The notes: generated from the letters alone by a model not told the origin. A DNA stretch of 5,264 bases from JAICWP01 sp035935775 (GCA_035935775.1 DASYWT010000444.1:1-5264), one strand, 5' to 3'; counted from the stretch's first letter, positions 1-5,000 are shown. Numbers and translations: made by a program.

Positions 1-368
1 AGGCTCCCCAGGCCGGGATGTAGTTGATTGGTGTAAAGGTGCAAGCTTCCCGCCACCGCGCCGCCGCCGGCAATCGCGCCTGCCAGCAGCAGACCTGCAC
101 CTGCCACCCACAGCGCTGGCCGGAAGCCTTCGGCGGTGACACCTAGCGCCCGCCAGGAAAAGCCCGAGTTCAAGGTAGAAGCAATGATCCAGGCCAGCGC
201 AAGCCAGGCCCACGGCGCGATATGCCGTCCTTCCCACAGCGCCGCTTCGATCAGCGCAAACCCTATGCCCACCTCAAGCAGGGACGCAACCCTGCTTTGC
301 AGAAAAGGCGCTGGGTGGTGTTCGGCAACAGGGCGCGCGGCAAGGTTGGAAAATTCAGAGCTGGGCAT
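1..368 (-). CDS. Integral membrane protein, N-terminal part; probable CPBP-family (CAAX-type) intramembrane protease
   Basis: The frame is open from an ATG at 368 to the left edge, giving 122 residues of a partial protein. A polar N-terminus (1-27) is followed by hydrophobic segments at about 28-46, 50-65 and 84-107. Between the last two lies S-W-R-A-L-G-V-T-A-E-G-F-R-P-A-L-W (71-87), the kind of LG-x-x-x-x-G-F-R linker that precedes a membrane helix in CPBP proteins. These are membrane metalloproteases with an EExxxR motif and later histidines. Those catalytic residues would lie beyond the window, so the family call is inference from layout. No Shine-Dalgarno sequence precedes the ATG. The gene starts 21 bp after the zinc-ribbon gene stops, so it is probably co-transcribed and may be translationally coupled. 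It could instead be an unrelated multi-spanning protein. Confidence 0.6.
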   Translation of the reverse strand, partial: MPSSEFSNLAARPVAEHHPAPFLQSRVASLLEVGIGFALIEAALWEGRHIAPWAWLALAWIIASTLNSGFSWRALGVTAEGFRPALWVAGAGLLLAGAIAGGGAVAGSLHLYTNQLHPGLGS

Positions 369-389
369 CTGGCGACAGCGGCAGGCGGC

Positions 390-812
390 CTACTTCTTAA
401 ACAGGTTCTCAAAAGCGCGGCGTGCGTCGTCGGCCCGGGCGCCCCCGCTGGTTGTTTCCTTTTCCACCGTAACCTTCAGGGCGAAGAAGGTGCAATTGTT
501 GGCCGCATCTTTGCGGGCAATGCGTTCCGGAATTGGCTTTCGGCACTCGAAACGGCTGCCCGGATCAAAGTAGGTGCACTGCTTACAGGCGTGCAGCGCC
601 GCCCCGCACTTGCCGCACTGGCCGGCAGGCTCCGCCAGGTTCTGGATCAGAGCGCCACACTGCGCGCAGCGCGACACCTCGCGCGTGCCCGGCATCAGCA
701 CCGAGCGCGGCCCGCCCACTACATTGCGCGGACGCTCCTGCTCCCGGCTTTCCTGCTTTCCTTCCGTTCCCCCGCGGTCCATATAGCCGCGCTGCTTGTA
801 CTTTCTCTCCAT
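390..812 (-). CDS. Conserved zinc-ribbon protein, hypothetical
   Basis: A 140-residue soluble protein with no signal peptide. The first 45 residues are charged and look disordered. Paired cysteines follow: C49-x2-C52, C66-x2-C69 and C76-x2-C79, plus C90 and C107. The first two pairs fit a zinc ribbon, and C76/C79/C90/C107 could form a second metal site. The stretch L-H-A-C-K-Q-C-T-Y-F-D-P-G-S-R-F-E-C (73-90) and the ending A-R-R-A-F-E-N-L-F-K-K are the most distinctive parts. I recall similar proteins as conserved hypotheticals of Acidobacteria, but no function is known to me. The ATG at 812 is supported by GGAGG at 819-823, six bases upstream. The membrane-protein gene follows 21 bp downstream. 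The cysteine pattern suggests zinc or nucleic-acid binding; that is inference. Confidence 0.85.
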   Translation of the reverse strand: MERKYKQRGYMDRGGTEGKQESREQERPRNVVGGPRSVLMPGTREVSRCAQCGALIQNLAEPAGQCGKCGAALHACKQCTYFDPGSRFECRKPIPERIARKDAANNCTFFALKVTVEKETTSGGARADDARRAFENLFKK

Positions 813-818
813 ATCAAA

Positions 819-823
819 CCTCC
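819..823 (-). promoter_or_regulatory. Shine-Dalgarno sequence of the zinc-ribbon gene
   Basis: GGAGG on the minus strand lies six bases before the ATG at 812. It fixes this start and rules against the longer overlapping minus-strand frame that begins near 919. Confidence 0.75.
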
Positions 824-889
824 GCCGCCCAACTTGTCCCGTGGATGATCGAACTCAAGGGGTGAAGCGGACCCGGGTGGGTTAGCGGC

Positions 890-919
890 ACTATACGCCA
901 CCCGGCGAGAATTGGTCAT
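890..919 (-). promoter_or_regulatory. Candidate sigma-70-type promoter for the zinc-ribbon / membrane-protease operon
   Basis: On the minus strand a -10 TATAGT (890-895, 5 of 6 matches to TATAAT) is separated by 18 bp from ATGACC (914-919, 4 of 6 matches to TTGACA). Transcription would begin near 883 and leave a leader of about 70 nt. It is the best match between the two divergent genes, but it was judged by eye only. Confidence 0.4.
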
Positions 920-999
920 CGGTCAGACGCAATTTTGTAAATTCGAATCAGTCCCGCGGATCAGCCTAAGAGCTTATTGTACCGGGGGCCCGGGCAGAG

Positions 1000-1028
1000 T
1001 TGACAGCCGCCAGGCAACCCGGTAATGT
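1000..1028 (+). promoter_or_regulatory. Candidate promoter of the small secreted protein gene
   Basis: A perfect -35 TTGACA (1000-1005) and a 17-bp spacer lead to TAATGT (1023-1028). That -10 keeps the key first T, second A and last T of TATAAT. Predicted initiation near 1035 gives a leader of about 22 nt before the ATG at 1057. Its position excludes the TTG at 1000 as the start of the downstream gene, because that TTG is part of the -35 box. Confidence 0.45.
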
Positions 1029-1046
1029 GCAGTCCAGCGGGCGTTC

Positions 1047-1050
1047 GAGG
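1047..1050 (+). promoter_or_regulatory. Shine-Dalgarno sequence of the small secreted protein gene
   Basis: GAGG lies six bases before the ATG at 1057. It selects the internal ATG over the earlier TTG at 1000. Confidence 0.55.
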
Positions 1051-1056
1051 CCGAAA

Positions 1057-1362
1057 ATGCGGCATTTTCGTTGGGCGATTCTGATCGGAGAACTGATTCT
1101 GCTGGCGCTGGCTTTGGCCGTGCCCCGGGCGGACCTGCCGCAAACCGCCTTCGACGAGACCAACACTCCCGTCAATCAGGCCACGGTGGTAATCGTTCTG
1201 GGCTGTCGTTCGGCGCTCAGCGGATTGCATGCTGCCGCCAGCGCACCCGGTTCAGTCTCGACTCGCCGGCAGGCAAGTCCCGTTGCTGCTACCGCTTACA
1301 ACCGGCAGCAGGCGACACGCTCGCGCTCCTTGCTGGCTCTGCTCTGTACCCTTCTCTGTTAG
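1057..1362 (+). CDS. Small predicted secreted protein, function unknown
   Basis: A 101-residue frame with a short positive N-terminus (M-R-H-F-R-W) and a hydrophobic run at about 6-22, giving a signal peptide or membrane anchor. Next comes D-L-P-Q-T-A-F-D-E-T-N-T-P-V-N-Q (26-41). I recall this style of motif directly after the signal peptide in small acidobacterial secreted proteins. The rest is polar and rich in Ser, Ala and Arg, and it ends in S-L-L-A-L-L-C-T-L-L-C (91-101), a hydrophobic tail that also recalls that group. No enzymatic motif is visible. A good -35 box, a short leader and GAGG six bases before the ATG support expression. The middle part (about 50-90) has low complexity for a conserved protein, so a compensated frameshift there is possible. 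The gene appears to be monocistronic. Confidence 0.55.
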   Translation: MRHFRWAILIGELILLALALAVPRADLPQTAFDETNTPVNQATVVIVLGCRSALSGLHAAASAPGSVSTRRQASPVAATAYNRQQATRSRSLLALLCTLLC

Positions 1363-1725
1363 CTCCTCCACCCCGCGTCCCTGTGCTCGCGTTTCAGTTG
1401 GCATCTCCTTAGCTCGTTTCTATCGCCTGGAGACAATTGAGTTCGCGATTTCTCCACATGGGACGGGGATGGCTCGTGCGCTCGCGCGGCAACTCCCAGA
1501 CGCGCTGCTGAGCCCGGTCATCGAAACGGGGACCTGCTGTTGCCGGTCATGCTTGGGGCGTCCGGCAAGCATTTCCCCATACTCACCCTGCGCCGGCCCG
1601 GAGACCCGTCCTCCGGGCCGGCTAATTTTGTGCGCTGGTGGTGACGTCCGGGCCCCGCAACCTCGGTCAGATCCTCCGCTGCTTCCTTCTTGTTGCCAGT
1701 TCCAGCCTTCGCGACCTCCAGCGGT
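1363..1725. other. Intergenic stretch without a convincing gene
   Basis: This 363-bp gap lies between the convergent small secreted protein gene and the ELHP-domain protein gene. Long open frames exist on both strands because of the high GC content, but their translations are rich in Pro, Arg and Cys without motifs. A tiny frame at 1458-1511 (ATG to TGA, 17 residues) has no ribosome binding site. The only clear structure is the hairpin at 1592-1622. Confidence 0.6.
1592..1630 (+). terminator. Perfect 12-bp GC-rich hairpin, possible terminator
   Basis: The arms GCCGGCCCGGAG (1592-1603) and CTCCGGGCCGGC (1611-1622) pair without mismatch around a 7-nt loop. On the plus strand TAATTTTG follows, a short T-run that fits a weak intrinsic terminator. 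The minus strand has no T-run. It lies about 230 bp after the stop of the small secreted protein, between convergent genes, so it could end that transcript. A protein-binding palindrome or a repeat-family member is also possible. Confidence 0.45.
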
Positions 1726-2331
1726 TCACTGGGTAATGGTCACGATTGCCGGATGAAGCTCCCATAGGGTGGCAACTTCCGGCGTACCGCGGGCTTGCGG
1801 GTGCTCGAAGTCCTCAAAAGCCAGGCCGGTCACCTCAGCCGGCAGGGCCTGGGGCAGGTCTCCGCCGTGGTTGTCGTCAAGAGTGAATCCATGCTGTGCC
1901 AGCTGCTTCTGGATATTTCTTCTGGCCGCGCAATACTCCGAATCCACCGGCGTCTCCACGATGACCCTGGGTGCGGTCCGCTCGGCGGTGGCGGAAATCT
2001 CCAGGTGCACGTCGCAATCCGCCAGATTGATGCTGGCGTTTTGCAGGAACGCGTGCGCCACGTGGAACAGCATCAATTCGCGCCCGAATCTCGGAGTGTC
2101 AGGAGGAAGAACCGGCGTCTGCGGCCAACTCAGAATGGTTTGTACCGTAATTTCCATCGGCGTGGCATTGGGCAGCGGCACGTGCTTGGCGTCATGGCGA
2201 TAGTCGGCAATGTTCGGCTCATAAGGCACGCAATTGCAAATGTCCTGCAGCGTACTGCAGGACCAGTTCAGCGCGATCAGCCCTGCGAGCCCCGCCAGGA
2301 CGAGGTACCGGGACCATGTTTTTTTCAGCAC
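1726..2331 (-). CDS. Exported protein with C-terminal ELHP-type domain, function unknown
   Basis: Read from a GTG at 2331 this is 201 residues. The N-terminus L-K-K-T-W-S-R precedes a hydrophobic run (9-21), so it is exported or membrane-anchored. C25 after N-W-S is not a canonical lipobox. A cysteine cluster (C25, C32, C34) follows. The second half carries D-V-H-L-E-I (107-112), I-V-E-T-P (124-128), V-T-G-L-A-F-E-D-F-E-H (167-177) and L-W-E-L-H-P (189-194). I recall this order, ending in a G-x-x-F-x-D-x-x-H ... ELHP signature, in uncharacterised secreted beta-barrel-like domains of Acidobacteria and other soil bacteria; an OB-like fold is inference. The start is uncertain: GTG at 2367 and TTG at 2379 are in frame, and none has a clear ribosome site. 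The GTG at 2331 was chosen because it puts the basic residues next to the signal helix. Confidence 0.7.
   Translation of the reverse strand: MLKKTWSRYLVLAGLAGLIALNWSCSTLQDICNCVPYEPNIADYRHDAKHVPLPNATPMEITVQTILSWPQTPVLPPDTPRFGRELMLFHVAHAFLQNASINLADCDVHLEISATAERTAPRVIVETPVDSEYCAARRNIQKQLAQHGFTLDDNHGGDLPQALPAEVTGLAFEDFEHPQARGTPEVATLWELHPAIVTITQ
2242..2263 (-). other. 9-bp perfect hairpin with UACG loop inside a coding region
   Basis: GTCCTGCAG and CTGCAGGAC pair perfectly around a 4-nt loop, which reads TACG in the mRNA sense of the minus-strand gene. It covers codons about 23-30, immediately after the signal helix. It may be chance, or an mRNA structure that slows translation during export. Confidence 0.4.
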
Positions 2332-2510
2332 CGCATCTTGGATGCAAATTCCTGAATTCGCGTCCACCCGATCAGACAACAGCCTTTGGGTGAATGCGTT
2401 AGAGCCTGTCAGCCGAAGGGCACATCCTGCCCGCGAGGCTTGCAGAGGTTCCGCCCTGCAGTTTCGGGTTCCGCAAATCTCGGCTGGCCCCGGAATATAC
2501 CTGGAACCTA

Positions 2511-2624
2511 TCTCATAAATGTCTTTCGGAAGGGCACGGCTTCAGCCGTGCCGTCTGGAGCCGCAAAATATACGGGCTTTAGCCCCTGAGGGACGTCGTG
2601 TTCGCGGTTTCACGATTTATGAGA
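2511..2624. repeat. Palindromic intergenic element (REP/BIME-like, acidobacterial type) bounded by 10-bp inverted repeats
   Basis: The outer inverted repeats TCTCATAAAT (2511-2520) and ATTTATGAGA (2615-2624) match perfectly. Inside are a strong hairpin with arms GGCACGGC (2533-2540) and GCCGTGCC (2545-2552) around TTCA, and a second with GGGC/GCCC around TTTA (2574-2585). A CCC-TGA-GGG motif follows at 2584-2592. Hairpins of the types CGGCTTCAGCCG and GGGCTTTAGCCC, joined by a short A-rich linker, are a pattern I recall as highly repeated between genes in Acidobacteria, similar to REP elements mobilised by REP-associated transposases. No transposase gene lies in the window, so any movement would need one elsewhere. 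A TATATT box pointing left sits just outside the left end (near 2495). Confidence 0.7.
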
Positions 2625-2815
2625 CGGCTTCTAGAGATCCCAGGCTCCAGCCGGGGCGAAGAACCACGCCACACCGACTGCCTGGTTTGTCATGGAATGA
2701 GGAACGCCGCATCCACCACGATTCAACAACTTTACGGCAAGCAGGAATCAGGACAGCGCCCTGGTGGGACCAAGGTGACCACTGGGGTAGAGCATATTTT
2801 CCTATCGTTACACGA

Positions 2816-2821
2816 TATAAT
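2816..2821 (+). promoter_or_regulatory. Possible -10 element of the pal promoter
   Basis: A perfect TATAAT on the plus strand, but the -35 position (2793-2798, CATATT) matches poorly. It would produce a leader of about 205 nt for pal. No better candidate was seen nearer the gene. Confidence 0.3.
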
Positions 2822-3020
2822 GCCAAACCAGCATCTCTGGACAGCATTCACGTGAGCGGCAAAATGCGCCCACTTCTTCTCGATTCTCCGAGCCACCATC
2901 CGCAGTTTGCCCGCACCGTTCCGCTTCGCTGCCCCTTTTTATCGTGTCTTTACTCTGCGCCCAATTTCCGAGGCTTTTACCGCGAGAAATCGGGCAATTG
3001 TTGGCTCTCTGGGAATTTTA

Positions 3021-3026
3021 AGGAGG
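3021..3026 (+). promoter_or_regulatory. Strong Shine-Dalgarno sequence of pal
   Basis: AGGAGG lies seven bases before the ATG at 3034. It is the strongest ribosome site in the window and fixes the start of the lipoprotein. Confidence 0.85.
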
Positions 3027-3033
3027 AAATTCA

Positions 3034-3759
3034 ATGAGTAACGGGTTCGTAACTCGCTTCACCATGTTGGTGACGCTCGCGGGAGTTCTGCTTCTGCCGG
3101 GCTGCGCCAAGAAACAAGTCAAGGCCACTCCCCCGGCGCCCGCCCCGCCGCCCACACCCACCGCGTCGCTCACCGCCACCCCGGCTGAGATTCAGCAGGG
3201 CGATAGCGTGCAATTGAGCTGGAATACCAGCAATGCTACCGACATCAACATCAGCGGCCTGGGAACTGTCTCCGCCTCTGGCACTCAAACCGTCACCCCG
3301 CAGGATTCAACCACCTACGATCTGGCCGCCAAAGGCCCCGGCGGCAGTGCTGATGCCAGCGCCCGCGTCACTGTCAATTCCAAGCCAGCGGCGCCTCAGC
3401 CCACCATTTCCGAAGACGAGCTCTTCCAGCAGAACGTCAAGGATGTGTTTTTCGATTTCAACAAATACGATATCCGCTCTGACCAGGAATCCGTCCTGCA
3501 TAGCGACGCCAAATTTCTGGCCGATCACCCGGCCATCGCCCTGACTGTGGCTGGCCACTGCGACGACCGCGGCTCCGAAGAGTACAACCTGGCCCTGGGC
3601 GTGAGCCGGGCGAATAGCTTCAAGCAGGAACTCGTCCGGCTGGGCGTCAGCGCCGATCGCATCAAGACCACCAGCCTGGGAAAGGAACAGCCCTTCTGCT
3701 CCGAGAACACCGAACAATGCTGGCAGCAGAATCGTCGCGACCATCTCGCTAAGGATTAG
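3034..3759 (+). CDS. pal: Peptidoglycan-associated lipoprotein (OmpA family) with Ig-like domain
   Basis: A 241-residue outer-membrane lipoprotein expected to anchor the outer membrane to peptidoglycan. The signal peptide ends in the lipobox L-P-G-C, with C24 as the lipidated residue. A Pro/Ala/Thr-rich linker (31-43) leads to an Ig-like beta-sandwich (about 44-115, with G-D-S-V-Q-L-S-W-N and T-T-Y-D-L). The OmpA C-terminal domain spans about 130-241: V-F-F-D-F-N-K-Y-D-I-R (138-148), G-H-C-D-D-R-G-S-E-E-Y-N (174-185) with the Asp that contacts diaminopimelate, and S-R-A-N (191-194) with the conserved Arg. C222 and C229 near the end could form a disulfide. E. coli Pal is shorter and lacks the Ig domain. 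No tolB lies upstream, where tol-pal operons usually place it. The C-terminus (N-R-R-D-H-L-A-K-D) is slightly unusual. A strong terminator follows, so the gene looks monocistronic. Confidence 0.93.
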   Translation: MSNGFVTRFTMLVTLAGVLLLPGCAKKQVKATPPAPAPPPTPTASLTATPAEIQQGDSVQLSWNTSNATDINISGLGTVSASGTQTVTPQDSTTYDLAAKGPGGSADASARVTVNSKPAAPQPTISEDELFQQNVKDVFFDFNKYDIRSDQESVLHSDAKFLADHPAIALTVAGHCDDRGSEEYNLALGVSRANSFKQELVRLGVSADRIKTTSLGKEQPFCSENTEQCWQQNRRDHLAKD

Positions 3760-3782
3760 TTTTGCTTTGCAATGTGAGCCTG

Positions 3783-3815
3783 GAGGTGACCCACGCGCGG
3801 TCACCTCATTTTTTT
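3783..3815 (+). terminator. Intrinsic terminator of pal
   Basis: GAGGTGACC (3783-3791) and GGTCACCTC (3799-3807) form a perfect 9-bp stem with a 7-nt loop. One A and seven consecutive T follow (3809-3815). It begins 24 bp after the pal stop and separates pal from the kinase gene. Confidence 0.92.
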
Positions 3816-3866
3816 ACCTGCTCCGCTTGCCGCGTCCAACAGCCAAGGCGGACTGATTCATCGATC

Positions 3867-3872
3867 TACAAT
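3867..3872 (+). promoter_or_regulatory. Candidate -10 element placing initiation next to the kinase start codon
   Basis: TACAAT (5 of 6 matches to TATAAT) ends 10 bp before the ATG at 3883. Initiation about 7 nt downstream would leave a leader of only a few bases. No -35 match is visible around 3843-3849. The gene lacks a Shine-Dalgarno sequence, which fits leaderless translation. Confidence 0.35.
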
Positions 3873-3882
3873 CTTCAATCGT

Positions 3883-4425
3883 ATGCTCATCATGATGGCC
3901 GGACTGCCCGGCGCCGGAAAGAGCACGTTATCGCGGGCGCTGGCTGAGCGAGGTGGCGGTATCGTTCTCGATAAGGACCTCATTCGCGCCGCCCTCTTTC
4001 CACCTGCCCTCATCGAGTACTCGCAGGAACAGGATGATTTCTGCCTGGAGGTAATGCTGCGGACCGCCGAATATCTCTTGTCCCGTAACCCGGACTTGCG
4101 GGTTTTTCTCGACGGCCGCCCCTTCTCCCGCCGCTACCAGCGTGAGCAGGTTGAGGCTGCTGCTGCCCATCTGCGCACCCCGCTCGCCATTATCGAGTGC
4201 ATTTGCAGCGATGCCACAGCCCTCGTCCGCCTGCAGCGCGATGATGCAACGGGCGCGCATCCCGCCTCCAACCGCGGATCTGCACTCTACGAACAGGTGA
4301 AAGCCGGGTTCGAAACCTTGGCCGAGCCCAGGCTCACCCTCGATACTGAACAATCTTTGGCGGAGTGCGTGCGACAGGCGGAGGCTTACCTGAAAATCAC
4401 TTCGCGGCCTTCTCGGCGCAAGTAG
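3883..4425 (+). CDS. P-loop kinase, AAA_33 / COG0645 type
   Basis: A 180-residue cytosolic protein. Walker A is G-L-P-G-A-G-K-S-T (7-15), directly after a hydrophobic beta strand (L-I-M-M-A). L-D-K-D-L-I-R (29-35) matches the D-x-D-x-x-R element after the second strand in zeta-toxin, polynucleotide-kinase and gluconokinase-like P-loop kinases. V-F-L-D-G-R-P-F (74-81) is a Walker B-like strand with acidic D77. R-L-Q-R-D-D (116-121) fits the Arg-containing lid that closes over ATP. The length is normal for a single-domain predicted kinase. The phosphate acceptor cannot be read from the sequence. No antitoxin-like partner gene is adjacent, which argues against a zeta toxin. The ATG at 3883 is the first possible start and has no ribosome site; M4 and M5 are close alternatives. 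It is insulated from pal by a terminator and convergent with the cytochrome gene. Confidence 0.85.
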   Translation: MLIMMAGLPGAGKSTLSRALAERGGGIVLDKDLIRAALFPPALIEYSQEQDDFCLEVMLRTAEYLLSRNPDLRVFLDGRPFSRRYQREQVEAAAAHLRTPLAIIECICSDATALVRLQRDDATGAHPASNRGSALYEQVKAGFETLAEPRLTLDTEQSLAECVRQAEAYLKITSRPSRRK

Positions 4426-4447
4426 GCGCGCCGTTCTTCATCGCCTC

Positions 4448-4474
4448 GCTTAGCGGGAAACACATAAGCTAAGC
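4448..4474. other. 7-bp inverted repeat between convergent genes
   Basis: GCTTAGC (4448-4454) and GCTAAGC (4468-4474) are separated by 13 nt, in the 93-bp gap between the kinase and cytochrome stops. The stem is short and has no T-run on either strand, so it is at best a weak bidirectional terminator. Confidence 0.25.
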
Positions 4475-4518
4475 CGGGGTTCGACCGTCTGGCATCACTC
4501 CCAGGATCGTCAACCTCG

Positions 4519-4989
4519 CTAGCGGCGGTCGTGGCAGTTCGTGCATAGCTCGGGACGAGTCTCTGACAGAAGAAATTTCTTCTCCCGGTAGTGGTGAGCG
4601 GAGTGGCAACTCAGGCAGGTGGTGCTGCGGTGCGTGTGCACCTGGTCCGGCTCGCTCTCATGGCAGGCGCCACACCGGCGGCGAATAGCGGCCGCGGAGG
4701 CCTCGCGGAAGCTGAACAGCAGGCTCTTATCGCCGCCGCTGTTTACGTGGTTGCTGCCTGGGCCATGGCAGGCTTCACATCCGCGGCGCACCGGGTCGCT
4801 CTCCTCCGCCAGCTTGCCATGCGCCGAATTGGCGATCTTGCCGGCTACCTCCTCGTGGCACGCCACACAGGCATCGCTGCCCACATACTGGGCAGGCTGC
4901 GTCTGTGCCCGCAGAAGTGAACTGAACAACAACCATACCGGGCAGCTTAAGAAGCAGAGAAAGGCAAAGCTCGGCTTACTAACCACCAT
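4519..4989 (-). CDS. Periplasmic pentaheme c-type cytochrome (cytochrome c3 / DmsE-like)
   Basis: A 156-residue electron-transfer protein. A signal peptide covers about residues 1-28 (hydrophobic 8-26, probable cleavage after L-R-A). Five C-x-x-C-H heme sites follow: C41-H45, C71-H75, C106-H110, C125-H129 and C149-H153. Further histidines (57, 81, 118, 120, 132, 133) can serve as distal ligands, suggesting bis-His hemes of low potential. The stretches Y-V-G-S-D-A-C-V-A-C-H, R-G-C-E-A-C-H-G-P-G-S-N-H and T-C-L-S-C-H-S-x-H resemble the repeat unit of DmsE-type decaheme cytochromes, which move electrons from the quinone pool through the periplasm. This protein has half the hemes. The ATG at 4989 was chosen because GAGG lies six bases upstream and the signal peptide then starts at once; a GTG at 5049 would add 20 charged residues. 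It probably shares a transcript with the upstream cyclic-nucleotide-binding gene, 66 bp away. Heme attachment needs Ccm or Ccs genes elsewhere. Confidence 0.88.
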   Translation of the reverse strand: MVVSKPSFAFLCFLSCPVWLLFSSLLRAQTQPAQYVGSDACVACHEEVAGKIANSAHGKLAEESDPVRRGCEACHGPGSNHVNSGGDKSLLFSFREASAAAIRRRCGACHESEPDQVHTHRSTTCLSCHSAHHYREKKFLLSETRPELCTNCHDRR

Positions 4990-4995
4990 GCACCG

Positions 4996-5000
4996 CCTCG
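4996..5000 (-). promoter_or_regulatory. Shine-Dalgarno sequence deciding the cytochrome start
   Basis: CGAGG on the minus strand lies six bases before the ATG at 4989. It supports this start over the upstream in-frame GTG at 5049. Confidence 0.5.

Larger units (their letters stand above)
2380..3033. other. Long non-coding stretch between divergent ELHP-protein and pal genes
   Basis: About 650 bp without a convincing gene. Open frames across it (for example 2519-3037 and 2598-2855 on the plus strand) give translations with no domain, and the first runs through the palindromic repeat. Contents that can be named are the 114-bp palindromic element (2511-2624), a TATAAT box (2816-2821) and the Shine-Dalgarno sequence of pal (3021-3026). 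Nothing recognisable was found at 2625-2790, which may be decayed sequence. Confidence 0.6.

Noticed and set aside
222..848. A 208-residue open frame on the plus strand
   Set aside because: It lies opposite the well-supported zinc-ribbon and membrane-protein genes, is Arg/Ala/Pro-rich and has no motif. It is a GC-driven shadow.
719..919. A 66-residue minus-strand frame overlapping the zinc-ribbon gene start
   Set aside because: It covers the promoter and Shine-Dalgarno sequence of the real gene and has no family resemblance.
935..960. TTCGAATC word like a tRNA T-loop
   Set aside because: Neither strand offers a 5-bp T-stem around it, nor an acceptor or anticodon stem.
982..993. CCGGG-GG-CCCGG palindrome upstream of the small secreted protein
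   Set aside because: The 5-bp stem with a 2-nt loop is too short to interpret in GC-rich DNA, although it lies just before the -35 box.
1000..1056. A longer start (TTG at 1000) for the small secreted protein
   Set aside because: The TTG is part of a perfect -35 box, and the extra 19 residues would bury the signal peptide.
1229..1756. A 175-residue plus-strand frame across the middle gap
   Set aside because: It overlaps the small secreted protein and the end of the ELHP gene, runs through the 12-bp hairpin and is rich in Pro, Cys and Arg with no motif or ribosome site.
2254..2331. Lipoprotein call for the ELHP protein
   Set aside because: The residues before C25 are L-N-W-S, which lack the small residues and spacing of a lipobox, so simple export or a membrane anchor is safer.
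2519..3037. A 172-residue plus-strand frame upstream of pal
   Set aside because: It translates through the palindromic element, has no domain and overlaps the pal ribosome site and start.
3307..3804. A 165-residue minus-strand frame opposite pal
   Set aside because: It is the antisense shadow of the conserved OmpA domain and also covers the terminator.
3883..4425. Zeta-toxin assignment for the kinase
   Set aside because: The P-loop and D-K-D-L-I-R element are shared by many small kinases, and there is no antitoxin-like gene beside it.
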